From contig RCAB01000207.1 of NCBI GenBank assembly GCA_003640385.1, positions 1 to 64,000 of the forward strand: a DNA stretch of 64,000 nt. The letters are read 5' to 3'. Under the pieces are notes generated by a model, which was not told the origin of the DNA, did not search any database, and saw nothing but the letters and a program-made list of their open reading frames with translations. The DNA is from Setaria digitata. Lineage: Eukaryota; Nematoda; Chromadorea; Rhabditida; Setariidae. Shown piece by piece: positions 12,691 to 25,920 of the stretch. Within the stretch, counting starts at the first letter, position 1. Each line of letters starts with the position of its first letter. The position numbers and the translations under genes are program-made.

Positions 12691-15437
12691 ATGAATGGTG
12701 TAGATACGGAAGAAATCAAAACTAAGATTGATGCCGCTCCCAATGATGAAGTACAACCCACTGAGAATCCTCAGGATAACGCCGTTGATAGTATCACCAG
12801 TGAAGTAGTGAACGATGAAGCAAGAAGTGCTGAGCTTAATGGGGTATAAATGTTTTGTATAGCGTGAAGAAATGTTTTTAAGAAAATAACTGGATGTAAA
12901 GTATGGAACAAATTGGATTGCGAACTGTTTAAGTCCACTTTGTCGTCACTGTACATTAAGCGGTGTAGACGAAGAAGAAATCAAAAATTATGGAGAGATC
13001 TGATTGTTCCATGGAGTGGACAGAAAGAAGACTCTATCAGAATCTAGAAATGGAAGGAAAACGATGAAAAAACATAAGGAAGGAGGGACAATAAACTTAC
13101 GTTTGTAAAAGAAAAGTATTCAGGTGGAAGGAACGGGATTAGAGCTTCCGGAAGCTGAAGTGGATGGATTACCAGCACAAACAGATGGAGACGAGCTAAA
13201 CGCTGTAGAAGCAATGGAGCAAGTTGTTGAAAGGGTTGAGGCTGAGGTTGAATTCGAAGGTGGAGAAAAACCCATACTATCTCGTAACTATTTCTAAAAA
13301 ATCTCTTTTAAATTAAAGTTGCATTTCAATTAACACTGCAATCTGCAGCAAAAAACTCGTATAATTTTATTTTATGTAGCCTTTAGCTTTTTATTCTTAT
13401 AACTTTCAGTTTCTATCACTACTGAGAATGTATAAGATTATAGAATAGTTTATGCTTGAAAAATTTACTTCCTGTTAAATTATAAACTGTAAAACATCAC
13501 AGTTTATATTTATCACTAAATCTTTTAATAGGTTTTATTTACAAACGTCTAATTTGGAATAATCTTTCCGTCTATTTCATTATTTCATTCTATACTTAAG
13601 AAATTTCTTGAGAAAATTTAATCCAATTGATCTAAGTCTAGATCGAGCAGAATTTGAGCAAGAGGAGCCGGCACAGATGATGAAAGAAGCAGTTGAAGAG
13701 CAAGTGGTTGAGGACAGGACTGAAGACCAGGTACAATTTCCATTTATTTTATGATTTTTATCTTTACCAATTTATTAAGAAGAAAAAGATTTTCTTACTA
13801 ATCACTTTTGTCTCTATTCAATTATATCTTAGCATCATTAGTCATTTAAAAGAGGAAGTAGTTGTTTCTTTTAAACTTCAGACAAATTTACAAACAAAAT
13901 GGATATGAAGAGTCTATGAATAGAAAAATCTGTGCTAGAATTTTTTCGCTTGCAAGGGCTGAAATTTTGGTTGATATTAGGATTCAGGAAATCAGCTAAT
14001 AAAATTCCTACAAAGTGTTATCCTGAAACATAAATGGAAAATTCGAATTTTTATCTTAGTTTAAATTAATTGAATTTGGATGACTACTTAGTTTCAATAG
14101 TAGAATGGAATTATTTAATTCACTGCACTGTAAAACCTACTTTTCTCATTTCTTTCATAATTTTACTTCAGATATTGTGAAAAATGCAAACAACATTTTG
14201 ATGAGTGTTGAGTAGTCAATTCTTGCAGTCAGACAAAGGGACTTTCATTTTTAAACTTTTAAAACTCTATTTTCTTAGATCTACTGTGTTCAATGGGTAC
14301 CTGTTGCTGTTTATTTTTAGCACCCATTTATTAGAATTAGTGCTCATATCACTACCTCACCACCATCTTTTACCTGCTTCAATTTTCATAACAATTCGAG
14401 CTTTATTAATAAACTTTTCAATTTACTGCCAATTGTCAGGAAATAATATCATCAATTTTCATGCTTGGGATCTCTAGATTATGGCATCAAGTAAATTACA
14501 AATAAATACGGTAATTCAGTGACTAGTAACATTCATCCTGACTTTTCTAATCTCTTACTGATAGTTCGACCTTAAGGAAATATGTAACCATGTACGCGAG
14601 ATCCTTTAAGAGAATAAAAATCGTCAAGCACTATTACATCTTGACCTTGGTCTATGCCAGCTGCTCAGACTTATCAATTTCATCCAATAAGAAAAGAATA
14701 GTATCGTATTTCCCTATTCACTATTATTTTCCGCTTTTTTAATAAGCCATTTGCAAAGAAATCTTGAATCGCTAAATAACTATAATTAAACGATATAATT
14801 CAATGGAGCATTAGGAAAGTAAAGGTTAGGAAGTGTGAAAATGCGAGGTTTATTTCTAGAAATTTTGCCAAAATTAAAAAATATATTCATAAACCATTCC
14901 TGCTTATTAATTCAATCCTTAAATTTGCCTAGAATATCCCTTTGATCCTTTCATCTCATGTCATCTAAATGCATTATATGACTATTTGTCATGCTTTATT
15001 CATTTTATTTCTGCTTCAGCAAACATCACATACAATACTTCCAAGAATATTCATGCAACTATCTTACTTTTCATTTTCAATTTTCCATATTAGAATGATC
15101 ATTGCTATAGCTGGAAGAAAGGAATATACCGTAGGAACAGTCTAAACCGCATTGCAAACCAGTAAACATTCCGTGTTTACGTTGCTAGGTAGGGGATTGG
15201 CAGTGTTTCAGGTGTATGATTTACTGATCATTGATCGAGGATCTCTTCTTTTCTTTGAATGAAAATGCTATTTCAAGGAACAAAATGATATCCAAGGAGT
15301 ACACACGCTGATTTCTTGGATCTACTGATAAGATGGCTAGTATATATGATAAACAATTGACATTTGTTTCTACTCACACTTGTCTAATCTTTATCCAAAA
15401 AGTAGATTCTGTTGCACAGATACATTTCCCTTCTCTT

Positions 15438-15481
<44 letters not shown>

Positions 15482-18400
15482 TATTTTACAGTTCATTAAC
15501 AATGTTCCAGTTTATTTTTCTGCTGCTACAAAAACTGCAGTCGACATCATGCGTTCGATTTCTACTTAGTAACTTGAATTTTGTGAAATGCAGGATAGTT
15601 TACCATTCTGCTACGTAAATTAAAAAATTGAGAAATTTCAAAAAAATATTTTGAAAATATGAACTGTAAGCAAATGAAATTCACATTAAAAGAAGAAATA
15701 TGCTATTTCTCTAAATCTTCCTAACTAATAATTGTTTTAATAATGCTCAAAATAAAATGTTATCAGCATAGTGCTAGGAATATTAATTTCAAAACTGATT
15801 AGAGCTATGAGCTGGTCTTATTTCTTGGCTTAAAAGACGAATTTTCGTTAACGTAGTAAAGGAAGGAAAGATGATTCCAGGATCACAATCATTCTTTTTA
15901 TTTTATTTTTTATTTTTTATCGTCTTTGTCATTCAATTCAGGTGCCGGATATCACCGGTACAGATAACGCCGATGTTATGGCCACTTCCATGGATAGTAT
16001 TGAAGAGCTTCCAACAAGTGAAGAGGTACATTTCAATCTTTTTAAAGTATTCTTTTCTTATTTTTGAATTGATTTCTCAAAGTCCAAAAGTTAGAAAATA
16101 ACTATTATCACTGTATTTTGTTTCAATTCATCATTTTTCAGCAGCAATAATTGTTAGCTTGATATTTTCCTGTCAATACTATACAGTCATTCGGCTAAAC
16201 ACTGATAAATATTGAAAAACTATTTTAATCACTACTGGTCATTCATTAAAGTAATTTTAAAGCATTTATTGATTGGTGACTTTCAAATTTGCAAAATTTA
16301 TTTACGTTAGGTGGTAGATTGCTATCAATCTTTTTACGTTACTTTTTTGTGAATTGACTTATACAGGTGGCATTCTCTTGGCATTTAACCTACCATTTCT
16401 TTTTTCATAAAAACTGTGCAGAAAATTACCGATACTAAGTCATGTTTCCAACTTTTCGCCTCTCTTTTTTGCCTAGAGAAATAGAAGCTACAGACTTAGA
16501 ATTCAAAAACGGATGTTCCGCAAACTATCTAAAATGATACCGAGATCTCTTTACTTAATAAGACACTCATTGAAACTTTGAAAATGTCAAACTTCACAAA
16601 TATTAGCGGAAACATTCTGGAAGGATCTGTCTGCCCTTTATACGCATGATTGTTAATTACAGAAAGCAAGACAACAGAGTAGACTCTTCGATAATATCAG
16701 AAAGGACTGTTAAATTTAATTTGAAACATGGAAAAATTGGAGACATTTCAGCCTCATCCTTTCTTTTTTGCTATATTTGTAAAAATATTCCATTCTTTTC
16801 AAGATAATCCAGCAGACATTGAGGGCTGGAATGTTGTTTAACTATCCAGCTACAGCTGCAAATTTAAAATGAGCTGCATGTTGCATTACAGCCTTGTTTT
16901 CAGCAAGGCGTAGAAGCAGCAGAACTGCCGGTAAAATTGAAAGGTGAAGATGCTTTCATGGCAGCAAAAGTATCATCACAGGGAGAATTAGAGACTGTGA
17001 CTGTTGAAGATGAAGCATCTCAAAAACTAGATGAGGCTGAAGCAGTAGCCACGGAGGAAGCAACAGCCGTAAGTGCTGAAGCATCTCAGAAAGATTGTGA
17101 AGCTGCAGAAATGCCAGTTGAGCAGGAACAACTTTATGCTCCTGAAGCTAAGTCTGAGGAATTAGAAGAAGTACAAGAAACAGAAGAAGCCCAGTCAGAG
17201 GCGGGACAGGCTCAAGAACAATATATGGGACCTGTCGAAGTTGTTGGAACCATCCAAGAAATTGTCACTCAGCAGGTACCACTGTATAGAGCTCACTACT
17301 GTCCACCTAAATGGCTTTTATCATCTAACGTATTGCTTCATAGAGGATTTTAACAACTTGGCTTTCATCGAAAATTATCGGGGTCCTGAGTGAAGATTTT
17401 ACATTTATTCTCCGCAGAATATGTGTGTATGTATATTTCACGTCTCAATTCATCGTCTTCTTTGTCTAATGAAATAACTGTTCTTTAATTTTGTTTCTTA
17501 AAATCGATCTATTGGGTGGCCATAATCATATAGCTGACTGATTCTCCATTAATGATGAATTCCTACTGGATAAGTTATGCTTTATTAATGCTTAATATTG
17601 AGCATAACTGACTAGAATAAATGCAGCTTCATAAACTTATGAAAATCTTCATGTAGTGCATATAATATTGTGTGCTCGTAATTTCTTCTTTTAAATAAAA
17701 ATGAAATATCAAAAAGGAAAAAGGTAAAATGAGATTATAGGAGATGGCTACGGATGCATCTCAAGCAGTTGCAGAAGAAACCTCAGAAGTAGGAGAGGAA
17801 GCTACAAAAGAAGATGAATACGAGGATGCGGAACGAAATGAGTTTGATGGTGTGGAGTCATTGAACGAAGACGAACAGTTTGAAGTTAACGAAACAGCAC
17901 AGATGAAGGAAGGTTAGTCTTCATAAATTGTAACGTGTTCCGGATTCCTTTTTCTTTGGTGGAAGACATTAGAATCTGAAGTATAGCGTTTGATTATATC
18001 CTTTTAAACTTCTTGATCCTTCAAAAATTATAATCTTCCGGCCTTTCTCATCAACCAAAGCCCGAGTTTTGAAATCTAGCCTTTTATAAACTTTCGCAAC
18101 AATCAAGTTCAAAATTATTAGATACCTCGCTTCATCTACAAAAAAATAACATGACACTACCACTAATATCTTTCATTTACGCTTATCATAATTTTTTTCA
18201 CTACAGTAGTATTATTTTTATGGGAATGTTTCTTGTTGACACAATTACTATTAGCACAAAAGGTGCGGCTTTGTTTTTCAACTAAATGTATGGGGTTATT
18301 AATGTTCTCAATTGACCAGTTTAGTTATTTAATTATATTTAAGAATTAGGTAAAATTGTTCTTTTCCCACGGCTGATTATTTCTTCTGAATCTCAATCAA

Positions 18401-21400
18401 AAATTTCATCTTTTTCTGCTGACGTGTTCATTCTGCCTTGCCACAGCGTGTCTCTAAAAAACTTGGAAAGAGAAGTTGGTTGTGAGTGAAAGAACATTAG
18501 TGCTACTGCTGTTCATCTATTTTTAACACTTTTGTAAGCAATGAAGCTGGAAAAGTGATGGCATGTTTTAGAGGTATCTTTTTAATTTTATGTTCTTCAT
18601 GGGACTCACATATGTCTATGGTGCATATCTCGAACTATTTAATTAGTTTCATTGGAACTTTTGAAGTGGAATTGCTAAGCAGAATGAAAATAAAACAAAG
18701 TAATATTTGGAACAATATCCAAAAGACTGCCAGATAAAAATAAATTTTTCAATAAAAATGTGCAAATTTTAGAAGAAAGCAGTTTTATATCAGCTCCACA
18801 ACCGGAAGAAAAATCGGAAGCAAACAAAAGTGACAGGGCGACCTACAGGCAAGTCTACGGTTTCCTTTGTAACAGATACTTCAGCTTAATTACTCCATAT
18901 TTAACACTGTTTTGCAATTCCTTTAATGCTTAATTGAAATTTTCATTTACGAACTTTTCATCTTCAGATTTTAATTTTATTATTTGAAAGAAAAAAGATG
19001 GCATGAGATTTTTTTTTGCTTTCATTTTTTTCCTAGAAATTCGTTTACACACTAATTGCATTAGCTTCATAATTTGTTTGCTTAATTTGCAACATAATTT
19101 TATTTGAGTTCTCTTACGTCGAGCCCAAAATTCGAAGAAGCAAATCATGAACTGATGGAAACTTTGCCAAGGACAAATGAAGAGTTTGCATTCGATGAGG
19201 AGAAGCCTCTCGCTAAAAAATTTATCACTGAAGAAAAGATTTCTCTATGGTCAAATACTGAAGAAAAATTTCCTCCACATGAAAATCCGGAAATTGAGGA
19301 AAAGATACCTTCGAAAAAAGTTTCAGCTTCGGAGCAAAAAGTTCCGTCTCGAAAGACATCTGCTGTTGAAGATGAAAAACTTCAGTCGAAAAAAATTTCA
19401 GAAGTTAAGGAAAAAAAATTGCCGTCAAGACAATCATCAAGGGTACAAGAAGAAAAGGCACCATCTAGAAAAGCGTCCGAAATGGATGAAAAAGCTGTGT
19501 CGAGAAAAACATCAGTTGCTGAAGATGAGAAACCTCAGTCAAGGAAAGTTTCAGAAATTAAAGAAAAAAGAATGCCGTCGAGACAATCATCAGTGGTAAA
19601 AGAAGAAAAGGCACCATCTAGAAAAACGTCCGAAATGGAAGAAAAAGCTGCGTCGAGAAAAACATCAGCTGTTGAAAACGAAACAGTTGTCTCCAGGAAA
19701 TCTTCTGCAGTTCTCTCTCGAAAAATATCCGTAGAGATGGAGGATAAAGCCCCATCAAGGAAAACTTCAAAAATGACGAATCCTGAAGAAGCACATGAAG
19801 AATTATCAGAATTTTCTCAAGAATTATCTCGAGCAGCACGATCAACAGGAGCAGGGAAGACAAATCTGGCTAAGTTTGCATGTTTCATTTCTTTGTTTGA
19901 TTTCTTTTCCAAAACTCGAAACTTGATATATCAAAAAGTAATTCCTCTATAATCTAATCCACTTTTTAAATTATCTCAGCATGGATTTTTCTCGAAATTT
20001 AAAATTATGGTGAAATTTTTAGATTTCACTTATTAATTTTTTCCTCTTTGAAATTGATTTGTCTACCGTGTCAAAAAGGCAGGTAAGTTCTACAGCTCTG
20101 AAATATAAAATACTAGATCCATGTTCATACACACTATTTTTTGAAGGCTTCGCATGTTATTTCATGTTTATTTTATTTCTTTTCTTTCACACGGCCTATT
20201 GACATTTTTAATTATTGCAGTTATAAAAAAATATGGAGTCTGTATTCAATATTAAATGTGCCCTAGTAAGTTTAACTAAAGAATGCATATATTTCATTTC
20301 ATTTGATCGTTTTGCAGAACTGCATCGGGTGACGAAGAGGCTGAATCTGAGCCTGAATCGGTCGCAGAGCCTTTGCCTTCTGCTAAAGAAAACATATCTG
20401 GAGAAGAAGTTGAAACTGTTATTGAAATACCTGATGAGCATAAGGAAGAGGTTTGTCTCGAACTTATGGGAGTAGGTTTTAAAGTGATTAAGAAACAAAA
20501 AAGCAATTAACCGATTTTAATTTAAGACTTGAACTCGGTGAATGTATGAGTGTATATTAAAGGTTTTCCTTCAAAAAGATTCTACTGAAGATCTTGAAAA
20601 TGAAGTGAAACAGATACCTGCAACGGAAACAGAGAAAGAAAACGAGAAATCTACTGCTGGTGAAAGAGTAAGATTTAATAATAAAGGAAGCAAGAAGTAT
20701 AAGTTTCTAGAGGGATGAGTTATTTTGAAACTTAATAATTGTACTTCAATTTTTTACTACATACACTTCTGAAAATTACACTTCAACATCGACTTTGAAA
20801 TACTTCATATGCAGAAAATTTTAAATTTCTTGGAGATTAAATTACAGCAAGAATCTCCGCCGACAGAGAGACAATTCTTTTCTTCGCCATCACCGATTAG
20901 AAAACGTCGAGAGCGATCACTGTCACCATCGAGGAGAGAGGTAACCCACGAAAGTGCATATAAGTCATATGATCAAGTACGTGACTACGTTTTAAATTTT
21001 AATAGTTAATTAATCCTGAAATAATTTGAATTAGTTTCTACGTTGGATGAATTGGTCAATTTAAAGAATTCTCCTTATGGGACCTTGTAAATTAAAATGG
21101 TTATTTTTAATCAACAGTTATGAAAAATATAGAGTAAATACTTTTTTACTGACACTGATAACGTTCAAAATATTTCAACAGGATTCATATCGGCAAAGAG
21201 GTCCTCCTCCACGTATGCCAAGTTATTTATCATTTTCATCTCACATGCCAGTCGAGAAAGCAATGTACACCCCAGTAAGTCCGTGGATACAAAACGCAAC
21301 TCAAAAATATCGTAACGAATACACTGCCGTTTCAAATTATAGGCCTCCATCCACTTATACTTCGATATTCGATGATATCGTTACTTCAGGTTGTTTTTAA

Positions 21401-24294
21401 AATTCTTGTGCATTTCTTCACTTAATGGACAATCTGTTTACAGCCAAGAATGACTCGAATCGATTTTATGAATTCTGATGAGATTACATGCTATTTAATA
21501 ATTAGTACTTTATTAGTATTTGAGAATAATTTTTCCATATTTAAAATGTTTTAATGCTGTTTGAATTATTTGTTACTTATGTTTTTTTTCATGTGTCACA
21601 AAATAATTCTGTTAATGAGATTCGCTCGGTTTTGTAAATAGGTAATTAAGTCACTAAGAAGAAGATGCACTGATCTCAGATCTTAGATATCAAAAGTCAT
21701 GAATATGTCACTTACGTAGGTATGAAACACAGCTCAATTTTCAGGTCCATTTTCAAGCAGTTTGTACTCAACCAGCCGTCTCCTTGAACGCTCACGCAGT
21801 CGTTCTCGAGAGTTGAGAAATGCGCTTCGCTCGAGACGTTCATCCAGCAATTATTACCGGTCTATTCATTTTGAATTGCAAAATTACAATAAATCTGAAA
21901 TTGTCCTATAGTTTTAGGATCTCTCTACACTCGGAACCTTATCAGTCAGAAGCCTTATCAATTGTCATCATAAGGCTTATCAACTTAAAAAACAGAATTG
22001 CGATGTTAATATGAAATTACTGATTATGAATTTAGTTACACGTCGAACTATGCGACACCGCCCCTTCGAACACGTGACTATTCAACACCGCCACTATCAT
22101 CTGCATATCATCCTTCATCACGTTCCGGCTCATTCATTTCCTTTATGGAATATAGTGGACAGAAACAATATGAGCTTGTAAGAAGCTCGAGTCGTTTCTC
22201 AGCTCTTGATGGGCTGAGTCGAACAAGGTTTGATTTTTCAACCAAACCAAAAACCGTAGTAATACTTGTCACTAGATTTAACTTACTAGTGTGAATGGCT
22301 CATTTTAGGAAAAAATTGTTTCCTTTTAGTTCACGTTCGAATTTTGATATGTTCTATGATAATGAGCGCTTGTCGCGAGTGGAAAACTACGTACGCGATT
22401 TGAATCGTCACGTCGAGCATGAATTCCCGGGTACCTATGCCAAGTATCGTTCTTCTTCACGACCTTATTTGACGCAAGAATATACACCCATTAATGGATA
22501 CAGAGTTCGTTGTTAAATTTTTTATCACCACTGTTATTGTCAAATTGTAATTTCCTATCTATATGTATGTCAGCTAAGTCTATTTACTTTAAGCTTCCTT
22601 CTCTTTCCATTCTTGGAATACTTTTACAGGATTGTTCCCGGTCGAAAATCAAATAGGTTTCTAGACATATTAGTATAGTCTTTGGTCAACTTTCCGTCTT
22701 TCCTGTTCCCCTAAAATATTTCAATTCTATATATAAACCGGAATTTTCTGCAGAATTTTTTAAGGGGACGACATTTGAATATTGTAAATGAATTTTGAAA
22801 CAAAATGAAGGTTCGAACAGGGTGCCTCAAACATTTATTTTTTAAGTTCATTTTACAACTTCTGGATGCTGGCTGTTCTGTTTTTCAAGAAATGCAAAAT
22901 GACAGTAGCCATTGTAGGTGCACGACAATCCGTTATCGCTTGAACGCTATTCAATTCGTCATACTAATCCATACATCTATAATCCAATATCAGTGCCTCG
23001 CATTTTGTATGAGGTGAGCTTATAACCTAATGCTTCGCTTATTTGCAAAGTTAAAGTGGTCTCACTTATCTCTCTATTTCTGACTAATTGAAACTTAATG
23101 AAGAAGATACGAAGGCTGCTCTTAACCAAATCAAAGAAAGGAAAGAATTATGTTTGATTTTCTCTTTTTCCGCAACTCCAGAAGTTTTTGGATTTTCTTT
23201 AAATAAAACTTAAAAAAAGTTTTGAAATGATCTGGTGGGTAAAAGATTTGATTATATTGTGATACGTAGCAGCACTGATTAGAAAAACAACGATTTTTCT
23301 TCAGCATTTAAGCAGTTTTTTATTCTTATTTATTTGCTAGTATTAGTAAAAATCTAATTTATAGATAACTGATATCAGTAAAACCCTAGTATATAATAAA
23401 GGAAAAAATTAAAATCTCTAAAATGTATCTGTATTTGTCCTTACTTATTTCTTAGTATTAGTAAATTTTAGTGTCTCAATTAACAATGGCAAATGTGTAT
23501 GAAACCCGCTTTCTTACCCAAATATAGAGAGCACTCCTACAATTTCAACTACTTTCCGGATATGCGAAGATTCTTGAAGGATGATTGGGGTGCCCCTTCC
23601 TGTAAAATTGAAAATAGCAGAATATGATGAAATCAATGGCATGTAATGATATTCTACTTATTTCAGTTTCTTTACTGTCCGTAATCATCTTTTTCTAACA
23701 AGCACATATCACTGGTAAAAAAAGCACTGCATTTAATTAATGAGCTTATTAATAACAATAACCGCATGCTCAAAACATTAAAGCTTCCAACAAAGAATGC
23801 ATTGTACTATCAGTTTCCAATGCAAAATATTGTCTTTTCAGAGCAGAATTGTCGATTTGGAAAGGAGTTTATCTCGTGAAAGACTTGCCAGGGAAAGGGT
23901 GAGCTCCATCCATGTTTTATGCGAACTCAAAGTTTGACATATTTGATCTCTAACCTCTAATTGTCGTGAATGTTAGATATTGTCACCAAAATCACTTTTA
24001 AGCTCAGGTTGATTCACTTGAAAGAGATCGACAGCATTAACCCACTTGGCTAAATACATCACTTTTGATTCAAAATTATCAGAAGTTTTATGTATATACA
24101 GGTATGTATATATTAATACCTTTACTGGAAGCACTTGTAAATTTTTTTAGATGAAAGCCAAATACAAATCCCTGTCGCAAAAACTGGAACAAGCCTGTAA
24201 ACAGATGGATCTACTTCGCACCAATTCTTATTCATCGATCCGTGGTGGCACGGGGACCTATTCCGTCTACACTCACAACTACCCGTATTTTTGA
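12691..24294 (+). CDS. Acidic, Ser/Arg-rich coiled-coil protein with SRKxS repeats, function unknown
   Basis: Seventeen exons keep phase throughout: 12691-12843, 13124-13283, 13651-13730, 15942-16025, 16904-17275, 17741-17912, 18773-18848, 19109-19873, 20318-20450, 20563-20667, 20848-20976, 21182-21389, 21745-21859, 22036-22227, 22330-22504, 23842-23898, 24151-24294; about 1,039 residues. Residues 1-365 are highly acidic (Glu/Ala/Val-rich, probably disordered). Exon 8 codes an array of SRKxS motifs. Residues about 700-975 are Ser/Arg/Tyr/Pro-rich with basic patches (RKRRERSLSPSRRE, ERSRSRSRELRNALRSRRSS). The tail has a short basic coiled coil (RIVDLERSLSRERLARERMK, AKYKSLSQKLEQACKQMDLL). There is no signal peptide, membrane segment or catalytic domain. 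I do not recognise the family; a cytoskeletal or sarcomeric scaffold would fit, as inference only. Uncertain points: alternative donors at 13259/13283 and 20940/20976, alternative acceptors at 16892/16904 and 20815/20848, and a GC donor at 18849. The acidic exons could be alternatively spliced, since many have phase-0 borders. Confidence 0.72.
15446..15479. repeat. (TA)n microsatellite
   Basis: About 17 TA dinucleotides inside the 2.2 kb intron between exons 3 and 4 of the repeat-rich gene. Open frames across it (poly Tyr-Ile) are artefacts. Confidence 0.95.
19347..19710 (+). repeat. 153-bp coding tandem repeat (51-residue unit of four SRKxS modules)
   Basis: Within exon 8, unit starts fall exactly 153 bp apart, at 19347, 19500 and 19653 (the third copy is partial). 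Each 51-residue unit is itself made of four sub-modules of 13, 13, 13 and 12 residues, each opening with S-R/K-K/Q-x-S: SRKTS, SKKIS, SRQSS, SRKAS in unit 1. The spacers are Glu/Lys-rich. The RKxS/RQSS motifs fit the basophilic (PKA-like) kinase consensus R-x-x-S, so the array could be a multi-site phosphorylation platform (inference). Confidence 0.88.
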
Positions 24295-24815
24295 ACAGGA
24301 TACTTATGATTTACCGTACGTAGAAAAAAGTCATTGATATTCAGTACATAGACCCGAGTTCCCAAGTTTAGGAAATTTCTCTGGTTCTGTTTTAAAGCAT
24401 TTTTCATTCATCATACTTTTTCCTTTCTTTTCTGTTTCTATCCCCTGAACTTTGTTGGAGCTATCCAAAAGTATATTTCTTTGTTTTTATCCCAATCCAT
24501 TTTGTGGCTTTTGAAATTTGAAATGATAATACAAGAAATAATGCTTCAAAAACGTTTTGTTAATGCTGAATTTGTAACCTGCTGAATGAGCTAACGTAAG
24601 CTTAGCAATGCGCTGCTAACTGTTCACCGTGATGATAATGAATTGCAAATAACGGCTTGCATCAGCAAATTTAAAAGAATACTGCAAATAGGTTAACTGG
24701 AAGTTGCCTGTTCAGAATCACCAAGTTTAAATTGAATTAATTTGCAGGAAAAAAAAAAGAAAGTATTATTAGATAACAATGTGTTAGAGACTGCAATGAA
24801 TACATGGCTTTTCAG

Positions 24816-24902
24816 GCTTATCCGACAACAAATTCGCCAAGCAGTAGTTCACTTAGCCGTCTCTATTCCGGTTTCACTCGTAACTGGACAATGGGTTCAT
24901 GA
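24816..24902 (+). CDS. Possible alternative terminal exon of the repeat-rich gene
   Basis: A good acceptor (CTTTTCAG) precedes a phase-0 frame of 28 residues plus stop that begins AYPTTNSPSSSSLSRLYSGF and is rich in Ser/Thr/Tyr/Arg like the upstream exons 12-15. I could not find a convincing phase-matched donor in exon 17, and a second frame is also open across this stretch. The link to the gene rests on composition only. Confidence 0.22.
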   Translation, partial: AYPTTNSPSSSSLSRLYSGFTRNWTMGS

Positions 24903-25796
24903 GAAACTGTTCATTGCATTACCGAACGACGAATTGATAATGCTACTGTAATGAATGCTGACATCATTTAATGAAATTTCAGTTTTGCCTACTATCAGTA
25001 TCAATTTACCGAAATTTCAAAATATTATTATATTCATTTTTGGCCGAAAACTTGAATAATTAGTCGCACACAAAACCCTTTTATCCATGAAATTTCTAAT
25101 GATTGTAATACGCTCAACAATATTAAAACGATCATTTTTGATAACATTATGCTTTTGAGTTAGTTATTAGTTAGTTTAGATATGTTTTTTTCTTTGTTGT
25201 ATTGCCATATAAACTGGAAAAATTTATGATGCAATAATTTTATGAGCAAAGAATAAAAAATCCGAAGATTGGCGCCTTCCATGATTTAACTTCTTCCAGT
25301 ACGGGAAATTCTGGAAAAAAGAACGAACGCTTTAAGGTGCAAAAATTTTAGACAACTGATGGTCGCCAGTCTTTCGATTTTCCCGACATTTTAATTACAG
25401 AGTTCACTAACGACTTGAATTATATGTAGTAAATAGGATATACGAAATAATGTTCCCTTAACAACCCCATTTTCCTCTTTTTTAAATTATATTTTGTCAG
25501 ATGTAACACGAATGAAAAAAATAAAAAATTGGTCCACCAGCAATATAGTCAAAAGTTAATCTATTAATTCTGTCTACAGTTGCATTTACGTAGATTGTTC
25601 ACCATACTGACAATATTTTTAAATTCGCATATTTCAAATTTTTAATGTCAACTTGAGCATTAGACAGTAATAGGTATTGCAACATTATTTTCTTCCGTAT
25701 TAACACTTTTTCTTGGCTTAAAATTAGTTTTTCTATTCTTTGCTATTCACTATTAAGACTTCGTTCTACCAAGGTGCAATTTCAGAAGCTATCTGC

Positions 25797-25885
25797 ATAT
25801 GCTTATTATTTTTATATTATTATCATTATATTATTATTATCATTATATTATTGTTATCATTATATTATTANNNNNNNNNNNNNNN

Positions 25886-25916
<31 letters not shown>

Positions 25917-25920
25917 ATAA
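25797..25920. repeat. ATT/ATTATC microsatellite with a 15-N gap
   Basis: TATTATCATTATATTATT-type repeats run into 15 Ns (25871-25885) and continue as pure ATT repeats. The gap size is probably nominal, so the true repeat length is unknown. Confidence 0.95.
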
